Shown piece after piece: positions 30,574 to 38,660 of a stretch of 64,000 nt of DNA (positions are counted from its first letter, which is position 1; each line of letters starts with the position of its first letter). Position numbers and translations under genes: made by a program. Source of the stretch: Burkholderia sp. Nafp2/4-1b (lineage in GTDB: Bacteria > Pseudomonadota > Gammaproteobacteria > Burkholderiales > Burkholderiaceae); contig NZ_ML058601.1 of assembly GCF_003635165.1 (NCBI RefSeq), positions 248,001 to 312,000 of the forward strand, written 5' to 3'. The notes below the pieces were generated by a model. It was not told the DNA's origin. It saw only the letters and a program-made list of their open reading frames with translations, and did no database searches.

Positions 30574-32436
30574 TTATTCATCGACCTTGAACGCCGATAC
30601 CAGTCGCGTCAGTTCCGTCGCCTGCTGCTTCAGGCTTTCCGCGGCCGCCGCGCTTTCCTCGACCAGCGCCGCGTTCTGCTGCGTCATCTGGTCGAGCGAC
30701 TGCACCGCGTCGCCGATCTGGTCAATGCCCGCGCTCTGCTCCAGGCTCGCCTCGGCGATCTCGCTCATCATCGCGCTGACGCCCCGCACCTGCGACACGA
30801 CATCGCGCATCACCGTCCCCGCCTCGCTGACGAGCCGCGACCCGGTGTCGACCGTCCCCGCACTGTGCTCGATGAGCGCCTTGATCTCCTTCGCCGCCTG
30901 CGCGCTGCGCTGCGCGAGATTCCGCACTTCCGACGCAACGACCGCGAACCCGCGTCCCTGCTCGCCGGCGCGTGCCGCCTCGACTGCCGCATTCAGGGCG
31001 AGAATGTTGGTCTGGAACGAGATGCTGTCGATCATCACGATGATCTCGGAGATCCGTTGCGACGCGTCGCTGATCTGCTCCATCGTGGTCACGACTTCGC
31101 CCACCACCTGGCCGCCGCGCGTCGCGGTATCCGCTGCGCCGGTAATCAGCTTCGCGGCCGTCGTCGCGGTTTCGGTGTTGTTGCGCACGACCGCCGTGAT
31201 TTCCTCCATCGACGACGCCGTGCGCTCGAGGTTGCTCGATTGCCCTTCGGTCCGCTCGCTCAAGTCCGCATTGCCCGACGCGATCTGCGCGGAGCCGGTC
31301 GCGATCGACGCGGATGCCGCGCGAATCCGGTGCACGAGCGTCGACAGCGACGACACGAAGCGGTTGAACGCGTCAGACAATTGGCCGATCTCGTCCTGGC
31401 TCTCGACGGTCATTCGGCGCGTCAGGTCGCCCTGGCCGCTCGCGATCTCCGACAGCAGCATCGCCGCGCGGCGGATCGGCGCGGCGATCGCGCGCCCGAC
31501 CAGCCAGATCACGACCAGCGCGACGCCGAGGCCGACGACCGCGGCGACCAGCGCCGCGCTGCGAATTGCGCGCGTGACCGGGCCGAGCAGCTCGGCCTGC
31601 GGCACTTCAACGACCACGTACGCGTTCAGTTCCGGGATGAACGACGTCGCGATGAAACGCGCGCCGCCGTCGCCCGTGTAGCTCAGGTACGCATACGGCT
31701 TGCCGGCCAGCAGCGTCGACGATGCGTCGCCCGGCAGGCCCGGCGCGTCCTTCAGGAAATGCTTGCCGTCGATCAGCGACGTATCGCGATGCATCATGAT
31801 CGCGCCGTCCGGCCGCACGAGGTACGCGAAGCCGGTGTCGCCGATCCGGTACGCGGCAATCCCCTTCGCGAGCGCATCGACGGACAGGCTCATGCCCGCC
31901 GCGCCGACCGGCGCGCCGTCGAGTTCCACGCGGCTGTTGATGAACATCATGTAGCCGCCGAGCGTGACCTCGCGATCCATGTTCACGTCGTAGGTGTTGC
32001 CCGACGCGAGGAAGCTCGTCAGCCACTGGTCCTTGTCGGTGACCTTGCGCTGCAGGCCGCCTTCGTTGTAGTAGTTGCCGCTCTTCACCGACACCCACTG
32101 CACGGACGCGGCCTTCTGCTCGTCCTTCACGTTCTTCGCGAGCTGGATCCAGTTGCGCGTGCCGGCGTCGGGCTCGCCGGCGGCTTCCCATTGCAGCAGG
32201 AACGCATCGCGCGCGAGGATGCGCGACGCGGCGATCGGCCCGGCCATCTGCCGCTGCACGTCGGCGCGGATGCCGCTCACGGCCGTCGGAAGTTCTTCGC
32301 GAACGACGCGATCGCGCACGGCGTCGCCGATCAGACGAATGCTCAACCCGCTCGAAATCGCGACGAACACGAGCAGGCAGCTCGTCATGCTGAGAATCAG
32401 CTTGTTCTGAATGGACAGCTTGCGCCAGAAATGCAT
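30574..32436 (-). CDS. Methyl-accepting chemotaxis protein with periplasmic Cache-type sensor
   Basis: A 620-residue chemoreceptor. Membrane segments lie at about residues 11-31 and 280-305, enclosing a periplasmic Cache-type domain with [22 protein letters not shown] follows ([27 protein letters not shown]), then a long signalling coiled coil with hairpin tip near residues 469-525 ([23 protein letters not shown]). There is no C-terminal CheR-binding pentapeptide. It follows the MotB-like gene by 149 bp on the same strand, so it may belong to the motor module or have its own promoter. No CheA or CheW gene is nearby. Confidence 0.92.
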   Translation of the reverse strand: MHFWRKLSIQNKLILSMTSCLLVFVAISSGLSIRLIGDAVRDRVVREELPTAVSGIRADVQRQMAGPIAASRILARDAFLLQWEAAGEPDAGTRNWIQLAKNVKDEQKAASVQWVSVKSGNYYNEGGLQRKVTDKDQWLTSFLASGNTYDVNMDREVTLGGYMMFINSRVELDGAPVGAAGMSLSVDALAKGIAAYRIGDTGFAYLVRPDGAIMMHRDTSLIDGKHFLKDAPGLPGDASSTLLAGKPYAYLSYTGDGGARFIATSFIPELNAYVVVEVPQAELLGPVTRAIRSAALVAAVVGLGVALVVIWLVGRAIAAPIRRAAMLLSEIASGQGDLTRRMTVESQDEIGQLSDAFNRFVSSLSTLVHRIRAASASIATGSAQIASGNADLSERTEGQSSNLERTASSMEEITAVVRNNTETATTAAKLITGAADTATRGGQVVGEVVTTMEQISDASQRISEIIVMIDSISFQTNILALNAAVEAARAGEQGRGFAVVASEVRNLAQRSAQAAKEIKALIEHSAGTVDTGSRLVSEAGTVMRDVVSQVRGVSAMMSEIAEASLEQSAGIDQIGDAVQSLDQMTQQNAALVEESAAAAESLKQQATELTRLVSAFKVDE

Positions 32437-32585
32437 GGGGAACCCTCGATAACCGCTCGGTCTGAGCCAGCTTGAGTTATCGGCAGGCACGCGCGGAATC
32501 GCATCGCCGGGTTCACATGGTCGTCATGCGAGATCCGATATGTCGGTGACGGGCGGCCGTCGCGCGCCCGTCGCGGTTCGCACGC

Positions 32586-33266
32586 TCAATACGCGACGAA
32601 GATCGTCACGCGCCGGTTGCGCGCCCGCGCGGACGCATCGTCGCCCGCGACGAGCGGTTGCGTATCGGCGCGGCCGATCGCGGCGAGCCGGTGCGGCGCG
32701 ACGCCGCGCTCGGTCAGGTAGCGCACGACGCTGCCCGCGCGCGCGGACGACAGCTCCCAGTTCGATTCGTATTTCGCGTTCGCGATCGGCACGCTGTCGG
32801 TATGCCCTTCGACGAGGATGTCGCCGGTCGCATGCTCGCTCAGCGCCTGCGCGATCTGGCTCAGCACGGGCGCCGCATCGGGCAGCAGCCGCGCATCGCC
32901 GACGTTGAACAGGATCTTCGCGTCGATGCCGATCTCGATCCCGTGCGGCGCGCGCACGAGCGAAATGCGGCCGTTCGCCTTGAGCGCATCGAGCGATGCG
33001 AGCCACGCCGGCGCGCGCTCGGGGGTCGCGGGTGCCGTTGCGCTGGCCGCGCCGCCGTCGTGCCGCGCAAGCGTCTGGTACCGCGCATCGAGTGCGTTGT
33101 ATTTCGCTAGCTGCAGCACGTACAGCGCGAGAAACAGCACCATCAGCGTCGTGATGAGATCCGCGTACGAGATCAGCCAGCGGCCCGATTGCGTGCCCTC
33201 GGCTTCATCGTCGTCGCGGTCGCCGGCAGCCGAGCCCGCGCGTGCCGCATCAGTTCGAGCCGTCAT
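32586..33266 (-). CDS. MotB-like OmpA-domain protein
   Basis: A 226-residue protein. The single membrane helix contains the MotB signature SYADLITTLMVLFLALYVL, with the proton-carrying aspartate. A short linker leads to an OmpA peptidoglycan-binding domain with VEGHTDSVPI, NWELSSARAGSVVRYL and ARNRRVTI. This is the anchor half of a stator unit. It is shorter than flagellar MotB (about 300) because the linker and plug region are reduced. It is 18 bp after the MotA-like gene. Confidence 0.88.
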   Translation of the reverse strand: MTARTDAARAGSAAGDRDDDEAEGTQSGRWLISYADLITTLMVLFLALYVLQLAKYNALDARYQTLARHDGGAASATAPATPERAPAWLASLDALKANGRISLVRAPHGIEIGIDAKILFNVGDARLLPDAAPVLSQIAQALSEHATGDILVEGHTDSVPIANAKYESNWELSSARAGSVVRYLTERGVAPHRLAAIGRADTQPLVAGDDASARARNRRVTIFVAY

Positions 33267-33284
33267 GTCGAAGCCCCCGGTGCG

Positions 33285-34049
33285 TCATGCGAGCGACTCG
33301 GCCGCGCGGCCGCGCACGTCGCCCGTCAGCCGCGTTTCGATCGTATGCGGCGATTCCTTGCGCGAGATCGCGAGCAGGCCGTCGAGATACAGCTTGCGAA
33401 AGCGCAGTTCGCTGTCGACCTGCGCACGCAGCTTGCCGTAGAGCGGCAGAAACACGAGGTTCGCGAACGCGAGGCCGTACAGCGTCGCGATGAACGCGAC
33501 CGCGATGCCCGGCCCGAGCTGCGCCGGTTCGAGGATATGGCTCGTCACCTGCACGAGCCCGAGCACCGAGCCGAGAATGCCGAACGTCGGCGCGTAGCCG
33601 CCGGCCTGCTGCCACACGCGCGCGGCCGCGAGCCGGCTGCGCTCGTAGGCGTCGAGCTCGCGATGCAGCGCGTCCTCGAGCACGGCGGTCGACACGCCGT
33701 TCGCGAGCAATTCGAGCCCGCGCCGCGCGAACGGATGAATGCCGGTCACGTCCATCGATTCGAAGGCGAGCAACCCGTCGAGCTTCGCGCGATCGCCCCA
33801 CTCCAGCAGGTCGGTCAGGTGCTTGCGATCGACTTCCTGCGCGCGCACGAACGCGAGCCGCAACTGCTTCACCGCGTCGAAGAAGCGCGCCCACGTGTTC
33901 TGGATCATCACCGCGCCGAGCGTGCCGCCGAGCACGATCACGAGCGCCTCGAACTGGAACAGCATCGAGAAATGTCCGCCTTCCAGCGCGAAGCCGAACA
34001 CGATGGCCGCGCCGCCGAGCAGCACGCCGGCCAGGGTCAACAGGTCCAT
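33285..34049 (-). CDS. MotA-like stator/proton-channel protein
   Basis: A 254-residue MotA/PomA-type protein with four predicted membrane helices: LTLAGVLLGGAAIVFGFAL, then FEALVIVLGGTLGAVMI, the long cytoplasmic loop, and the last pair GGYAPTFGILGSVLGLVQV and GIAVAFIATLYGLAFANLVFLPLYG. The conserved proline in APTFGILG is present. The C-terminal tail (LLAISRKESPHTIETRL) resembles MotA. With the downstream MotB-like protein it should form an ion-driven stator. No flagellar gene is near. Confidence 0.9.
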   Translation of the reverse strand: MDLLTLAGVLLGGAAIVFGFALEGGHFSMLFQFEALVIVLGGTLGAVMIQNTWARFFDAVKQLRLAFVRAQEVDRKHLTDLLEWGDRAKLDGLLAFESMDVTGIHPFARRGLELLANGVSTAVLEDALHRELDAYERSRLAAARVWQQAGGYAPTFGILGSVLGLVQVTSHILEPAQLGPGIAVAFIATLYGLAFANLVFLPLYGKLRAQVDSELRFRKLYLDGLLAISRKESPHTIETRLTGDVRGRAAESLA

Positions 34050-34072
34050 ATGCGTCTCCTTCGGGTCGTACG

Positions 34073-35311
34073 TTACGCGTCAGAGGAAGCCAGCGGCGCG
34101 GCCGCGGCCGGTGCCTTGGCCGCGCGCACGGCATCCAGCACACGTCGCTCGATCTCTTCGACCTCGATCGGATCGAGCTTCAACTCACGGCGCATCACCC
34201 ACGACACTTCGTTGCGCCGCGCTTCCGTCATCACGGAGAACAGCTTGTCGGCCACCGCGCGATCGTCGAGGCTCGCGATCAGCTTCGCGAGATCGTACGT
34301 ATCGAATGCGCTGATCACGTCGAACAGCGTGCGCTGGTCGACCCCCACGATATCCTCGAGCGCGTGCACGTCGCCGCCGGCGCGCGGGGCGCGCCGCGAG
34401 AAATACGCGACGCCCTTCTGCTCGACGTAACCGAGCACTTTCGACTTGCGGAACGCGAACACCTCGTCCGCGATCTCGCCGTGCGACAGCTTGTTGAGCA
34501 GCAGCTTCCGGTCGACGCCGATCAGCGCTTCGAGATCGGCCAGCTCGATCAGCTCGAGCTCGCTGTTGATCGACAGATCGAGGTCGTGATCGGCGACCTG
34601 CTGCGCGCGATCGATCACGCGCGCGGCGTCGAACGTGACGACCTGGCGCGCATCCGACGATGCCGCGTAATCGGCCGCGCCGCCGGCATGGTCGGCCTGC
34701 GCGGCTTCGATCGTGACGAGATTGAGTTTTTCCATGCGGCGCAGCATCGCCAGCACGTGCGGCCGCGAATGGCCGGCGATCGCGCGGCAGCGGCGGATCA
34801 CGTCCGCGAGCGGCACCGATGCCTCCGCCGCGTGCGCCTGCATCGGCCGCCGCGACCATGCATCGTCCGAGCCGCGCGTATCGGCGCCCGCCATCAGCGA
34901 CAGCACATGCGCATACGACAGCACGCCCGGCATGAAGTCCGCATGCGTATAGGTCGCGAGCTGGTCGTCCTTGCGCTTCACGCGGCGAACCATCGTGCGC
35001 ACGATGTGGCGAAGCAGCGCGGACACATGTTCGATTTCCTCGTCGAGCATCGCCGCCGGCACGACCGTGAGCTGGCAGAAAGACAGCGCCTTCGCGGTAT
35101 GCGCGCGCGGCTCGGCCGCGAGCAGCGCCGATTCGCCGAAGAACTCGCCGCGCCCGAGCGTCGCAACGACGACGCGCTTGTCCTCGCAGCGCGTCGACAG
35201 CTCGACCTTGCCTTCGGCGATCAGGAAGATGACGGGCTCGCCGGCGAAGCCCTCCGAGTAGACGATCTCTCCGGGCGCGGCCGTACGCGTCCACGATTGC
35301 TGACGATTCAA
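34073..35311 (-). CDS. Cyclic-nucleotide-binding domain fused to a FliG-like C-terminal region
   Basis: A 412-residue protein. Residues about 10-105 are a cyclic-nucleotide-binding domain with a phosphate-binding cassette (GEFFGESALLAAEPRAHTA, keeping glutamate and arginine). Residues about 165-205 look like a Crp-type helix-turn-helix (AIAGHSRPHVLAMLRRMEKLNLV). Residues 317-399 resemble the FliG torque domain: ALEDIVGVDQRTLFDVISAF, DLAKLIASLDDRAVADKLF, then MTEARRNEVSWVMRRE. An earlier block DLEALIGVDRKLLLNKLS looks like a related repeat. TTG at 35311 with AGGGGA upstream is preferred over ATG 35356. It is first in an operon with MotA/MotB-like genes. The FliG relation is by eye, not computed. 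Confidence 0.75.
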   Translation of the reverse strand: MNRQQSWTRTAAPGEIVYSEGFAGEPVIFLIAEGKVELSTRCEDKRVVVATLGRGEFFGESALLAAEPRAHTAKALSFCQLTVVPAAMLDEEIEHVSALLRHIVRTMVRRVKRKDDQLATYTHADFMPGVLSYAHVLSLMAGADTRGSDDAWSRRPMQAHAAEASVPLADVIRRCRAIAGHSRPHVLAMLRRMEKLNLVTIEAAQADHAGGAADYAASSDARQVVTFDAARVIDRAQQVADHDLDLSINSELELIELADLEALIGVDRKLLLNKLSHGEIADEVFAFRKSKVLGYVEQKGVAYFSRRAPRAGGDVHALEDIVGVDQRTLFDVISAFDTYDLAKLIASLDDRAVADKLFSVMTEARRNEVSWVMRRELKLDPIEVEEIERRVLDAVRAAKAPAAAAPLASSDA

Positions 35312-35594
35312 GTTGGTTCCCCTGCTGCGCTGGTTGTTGCGGACTGCGCGTCGCATGTCGCATGCATGCGATCGGCAGCCATCCCCGTGCCCGTTTTAAC
35401 GTCACCGGCAACGGCATCCTTTAGCGAAATCCTGCTCGTAACTGAGGAAAATCAACGTGAAACGTTTGCGGGTTGCCGCATCGTCAGCAGATTGTTCAAC
35501 GCGTGTGCATCCGTGCGTGCGCCCCCGCCCGCAAGCGGCGCACGACACGGCCATCGCGAACGATGCGGCCTTGATCGTGAGCACGGCAGTGTCG

Positions 35595-35716
35595 GCGAAG
35601 CCGAAGCCGAAGCCGAAGGCAAAGTCGAAGTCGTCGAAGCCAAAGCCGAAGTCGAAGTCGGAGTCGAAGTCGGAGTCGAAGTCGAAGTCGAAGTCGAAGC
35701 CAAAGTCAAAGCCGAA
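35595..35716. repeat. Degenerate hexanucleotide tandem repeat (GAAGTC/GAAGCC type)
   Basis: About twenty imperfect 6-bp units of the form AAGTCG or AAGCCG. Plus-strand frames read Lys-Pro/Lys-Ser or Glu-Val/Glu-Ala dipeptides; the minus strand reads Ser-Thr/Pro-Thr. A length change would keep frame. A surface or linker protein is possible but not shown. Confidence 0.75.
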
Positions 35717-35797
35717 TCGCAGCGCGTATACCCGGATGCACCGCCCACGCCGGTCGCTAGGTGATTCGCCGTCGCGCCGACGGAACCAATGCCCGCG

Positions 35798-35811
35798 CCG
35801 AAACGTTTCGG
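35798..35811. promoter_or_regulatory. Perfect 14-bp palindrome upstream of the glycosidase gene
   Basis: CCGAAACGTTTCGG, about 146 bp upstream of the start at 35957. Its core GAAACGTTT also occurs at 35459 and 41249. Confidence 0.35.
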
Positions 35812-35884
35812 GATGCTGCCTTTTTGATCACGAACCGGCCGCGCAGCAATTTCCATTCCGCGTCATCCGCCCCCTTATTGCGCG

Positions 35885-35902
35885 TATCGTACGATAATTA
35901 TC
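35885..35902. promoter_or_regulatory. Overlapping palindromes in the AT-rich glycosidase promoter region
   Basis: TATCGTACGATA (35885-35896, perfect) overlaps GATAATTATC (35893-35902, perfect). A possible -10, TAAAAT, is at 35916-35921. The position 55-72 bp before the start suits an operator. Confidence 0.4.
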
Positions 35903-35956
35903 TTTTATTTTCGTCTAAAATCGCGCTTCTTCTTACCTTAGGATGGAAACGAAGTT

Positions 35957-36925
35957 TTGATTAAGCTGACGAAAACACTCTCGCGCACGGCCATTGCCGC
36001 ATGCGTTGCCTTTGCCGGGCTGATGCCCTTGTCCCAATCCGCCAATGCCCAGGTCGAACCGCTGAAGAATCCCGTCTACGGGGTCACGCTCGACGATCTG
36101 ACGAAACTGGATGCGATCGTCGCGTCGCTGCAGAACCTGCCGTACCGGCCGACCGTGCGTGTCGTGTTCGATCCGGGCACGCCGGCCACCGACTACTACG
36201 CACCGCTGCTGCGCCTGCACGCAGTCGCGTACGTGATGGGCGAAGTCTACGATTCCTACTATTTCCCGACGGATCTCACGACCTACAAGGCGCGCACGCA
36301 GGAACTGGTGTCGCAGCTGAAGAACACCGTCGACGTGTGGGAGATCGCCAACGAAATCAACGGCGAATGGCTGCGCACCGATCCGAGCGGCACGAACACC
36401 GTGGTCAATGCGGAAGAGCAGCAGATCGGCCAGATGGTCGCCGCGGCCAACACGATCGTTAAGGCGAACGGCGGCAAGACGGCGATCACGCTGTACTACA
36501 ACGACGACAGCAAGGGCACCAACTGCTGGGAGAAGCCTCAGGATTACTGGAAGACCTGGCCGACGAGCTTCCTCTCGTCGACGGTTCGCCAGCAGGCCGA
36601 CTATGCGCTGTTCAGCTACTACCCGTATCAGGATTGCCCGGGGCTGAATCCGTCGTGGAACAACGACTTCGCGGCGCTCGAAAGCATCTTCCCGAACGCG
36701 AAGGTCGGCTTCGGCGAAATCGGTACGTCGGACATCGCCGCGCCGGCGTCGGTGCAGCAGAACCTGATCAAGACCTACTACCCGATGGTCAACAGCATGA
36801 CCGATCCGCGTTTCATCGGCGGATTCTTCTGGTGGAACTACGCCGAGCAGATGGTCCCGTATTCGACGAGCACCTACTTCCAGTTGTTGCGTCAGACGAT
36901 CATCCCGCTCAAGTCGCCCAACTGA
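35957..36925 (+). CDS. Secreted clan GH-A-like glycoside hydrolase
   Basis: A 322-residue exported protein. The signal peptide ends near SANA-Q (residues 29-32). The mature part looks like a TIM-barrel glycosidase: VWEIANEINGEW places the acid/base Glu133 after Asn132, and VGFGEIGTS places the nucleophile Glu254; FFWWNYAEQM resembles the last barrel strand. The start is TTG at 35957 with AGGATGG upstream; the ATG at 35943 is followed by an early stop. It is convergent with nfrA (40 bp apart). A natural guess is that it trims or releases the NfrB-made glycan in the periplasm; substrate unknown. Confidence 0.75.
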   Translation: MIKLTKTLSRTAIAACVAFAGLMPLSQSANAQVEPLKNPVYGVTLDDLTKLDAIVASLQNLPYRPTVRVVFDPGTPATDYYAPLLRLHAVAYVMGEVYDSYYFPTDLTTYKARTQELVSQLKNTVDVWEIANEINGEWLRTDPSGTNTVVNAEEQQIGQMVAAANTIVKANGGKTAITLYYNDDSKGTNCWEKPQDYWKTWPTSFLSSTVRQQADYALFSYYPYQDCPGLNPSWNNDFAALESIFPNAKVGFGEIGTSDIAAPASVQQNLIKTYYPMVNSMTDPRFIGGFFWWNYAEQMVPYSTSTYFQLLRQTIIPLKSPN

Positions 36926-36965
36926 TCGCTTCATCAGCCGGTCGCTCCAGCGTCAGCGCAGCCGC

Positions 36966-38660
36966 TCAGAACCACAATGTCGCGCGCACCACGAGACCAC
37001 GTGCGCGGGCCGCTGACGTCAACCCGAACCGGTATTGCACCGTCACGTCGAGATAGCTTGCCGGCGCGGTATACCTGCCTTCACGAAACCAGTACCTGAA
37101 CTGGACCCCCGGCCCCGCGCCGATTGCCGTCTTGTCCGGCTGACGGTTGTCATGATCGCCGGCCACCGCGGCGTGCGGATACACGGTCAGCCGATCGCTG
37201 ATCATCGGCAAACGCCACGTGTGCCCGTAACGCAACTCCGAATAGATGATGTATCGGCCTGCCCGGATGAAATACGCCCCTTCGACATACGCCTGCCAGC
37301 TCCGCCAGCTCGGTTCGGTGACCCGCAGGTCGGTGCCCGCTTCCGACGAATAGCCCAGGCGCATCAGCCAGTCCGTCGTCGACAGGCTACCGATGTGGAA
37401 CAGCCGCTCGGCGGTCATCACCACGTTCTGGTCGGGTATCGGCTTGTAACGTACACCCACCGAACCTTGTACGGTCGGCATGCCGGTCACGTTGCCCGTG
37501 CCGTCGTAGGCCGTGCCGTATCCGCGCACGAAGAACTGGAGGATCCGGCCGTTCCGATAGCCGATCTTCGGGGGCTGCCAGTACGCCTCGACACCCGGCT
37601 GGAGCACGCTGATGGTGCCTTGCGGGCCGAATGCGGCCGACTGGTACGGCGCGCTCAGCACGAACCCCCAGGTACGCTCCAGTTGTTCGACTTCCCGCCG
37701 ATAGCCGAACTTGCGCTGCGCGTCGAACGCGTGTTCGTCTTCGTCCGCGTCGAGACTGTGCTCGAACATCTGGACGGACTGCTCGTTCAGTCCGATCCGC
37801 TTGGCGGCGTAGCCCGCGTCCGCGTAGTTCATCGCGTTGCCGGCGCCGCCTGCAAAACCGTCCCGGAATGCGTCGAGCGCCTCGCGATCCTTGTGTTCGC
37901 GCAGGAGGTCGTAGGCCTGCTGCAACTTCTGTTGCGCGGTATCGTCCACCGGCGCCTGGGGCGGCACATCGGCTTGCCGCGCCTGCGCCAGGATCGACGC
38001 GGCCATGTTCCGCTCGGCATCGGTCGACGCGTCGCCGGCCGCAAGCTCGGCCACGCGGATGGCGCTGTCGCGGTCGCCCGCCTGCAAGCTCATCTGCGCG
38101 ATACGCAACTGGATCACGGCCGATTTTTCATCGGCCAGCGGCGCAAGTGCGACGCCAGCCTCGTGCGGACGATTCGCCGCGAGCGCACTGTCCGACCACG
38201 CGAGGCGCAAGTTGCGCTGCTGCTCCTTGCTCCAGTTTCCAGTCGCGACGGCCGCCGAGAAATTGCTGCACGCGACGTCGTAGTGCATCTGCCGCTGCGC
38301 CAGATAGCCATGCTGCGCCAGTACCGGCGCGCTTTTCGGAAAACGAACGCTCAGCGACTCCAGCAGCGCGTCCGCTTCGTCGACTTTCCCTTCGCGCCGG
38401 TACACATCGACGAGCAACAGCCCGAGTTGTTCGCTTCCCGGCTGAATCTTGAGGGCGCGCAACGTATACGCTTCCGCGCGGGGCAGGTCGCCTGCGTTGA
38501 TCGCCTTGTAGGCGCCATCGGCGAGCCGGTAAGCCTTGGGGTTGAGCTGTTGGGCGGCGGAGGCCGGAGCCTGCCAGGCGAGCGACATGGCGATCGCCAG
38601 GGCGCTCAACCGTGCGCAGCGCTTGAAGCCGACAGCAATCGGACGTGTTGAGCACTTCAT
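36966..38660 (-). CDS. nfrA: NfrA-like outer-membrane TPR/beta-barrel protein
   Basis: A 564-residue exported protein. The signal peptide ends at PASAA-Q (residues 30-36). Residues about 40-330 are TPR-like helical repeats (LPRAEAYTLRALKIQPGSEQLG, then RPHEAGVALAPLADEKSAV). The C-terminal 230 residues are strand-rich, ending in VVRATLWF, and fit the NfrA C-terminal (phage N4 adsorption protein A) domain. E. coli NfrA is longer (about 990). It overlaps the nfrB stop by 4 bp (ATGA), so the pair is coupled. Predicted to carry the glycan across the outer membrane. Confidence 0.82.
   Translation of the reverse strand: MKCSTRPIAVGFKRCARLSALAIAMSLAWQAPASAAQQLNPKAYRLADGAYKAINAGDLPRAEAYTLRALKIQPGSEQLGLLLVDVYRREGKVDEADALLESLSVRFPKSAPVLAQHGYLAQRQMHYDVACSNFSAAVATGNWSKEQQRNLRLAWSDSALAANRPHEAGVALAPLADEKSAVIQLRIAQMSLQAGDRDSAIRVAELAAGDASTDAERNMAASILAQARQADVPPQAPVDDTAQQKLQQAYDLLREHKDREALDAFRDGFAGGAGNAMNYADAGYAAKRIGLNEQSVQMFEHSLDADEDEHAFDAQRKFGYRREVEQLERTWGFVLSAPYQSAAFGPQGTISVLQPGVEAYWQPPKIGYRNGRILQFFVRGYGTAYDGTGNVTGMPTVQGSVGVRYKPIPDQNVVMTAERLFHIGSLSTTDWLMRLGYSSEAGTDLRVTEPSWRSWQAYVEGAYFIRAGRYIIYSELRYGHTWRLPMISDRLTVYPHAAVAGDHDNRQPDKTAIGAGPGVQFRYWFREGRYTAPASYLDVTVQYRFGLTSAARARGLVVRATLWF

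Larger units (their letters stand above)
35312..35956. other. Intergenic region with hexanucleotide repeat and palindromes
   Basis: No secure gene. A GTG at 35457 with GAGGAAAA upstream opens a frame (146 codons) whose middle is a Lys-Pro/Lys-Ser repeat. A second frame across the same DNA reads LFNACASVRAPPPASG and ends RVYPDAPPTPVAR, so a frameshifted small lipoprotein is possible. The right end is unusually AT-rich and holds perfect palindromes. Confidence 0.5.

Noticed and set aside
30463-32475. Long plus-strand open frame antisense to the chemoreceptor gene
   Set aside because: A GC-bias shadow: arginine/histidine-rich product without domains opposite a gene with clear family identity. 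The same applies to the long antisense frames at 977-2362, 13075-15210 and 37035-38651.
32586-34049. Possible Zorya-type anti-phage system, since ZorA/ZorB are MotA/MotB-like
   Set aside because: No ZorC, ZorD or ZorE-like gene is adjacent; the partner is a CNB/FliG-like protein, and the MotA-like protein lacks the long ZorA tail.
32586-34049. Ordinary flagellar motAB
   Set aside because: No che or flagellar genes around, the MotB-like protein is short, and the operon starts with a CNB/FliG-like fusion.
35457-35897. A 146-codon Lys-Pro/Lys-Ser-rich gene
   Set aside because: Its character comes entirely from the hexanucleotide repeat; the parts outside the repeat show no domain. Listed as a repeat instead.
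35885-35902. Phage or element attachment site
   Set aside because: No integrase, no flanking direct repeats; position upstream of a gene favours a regulatory site.
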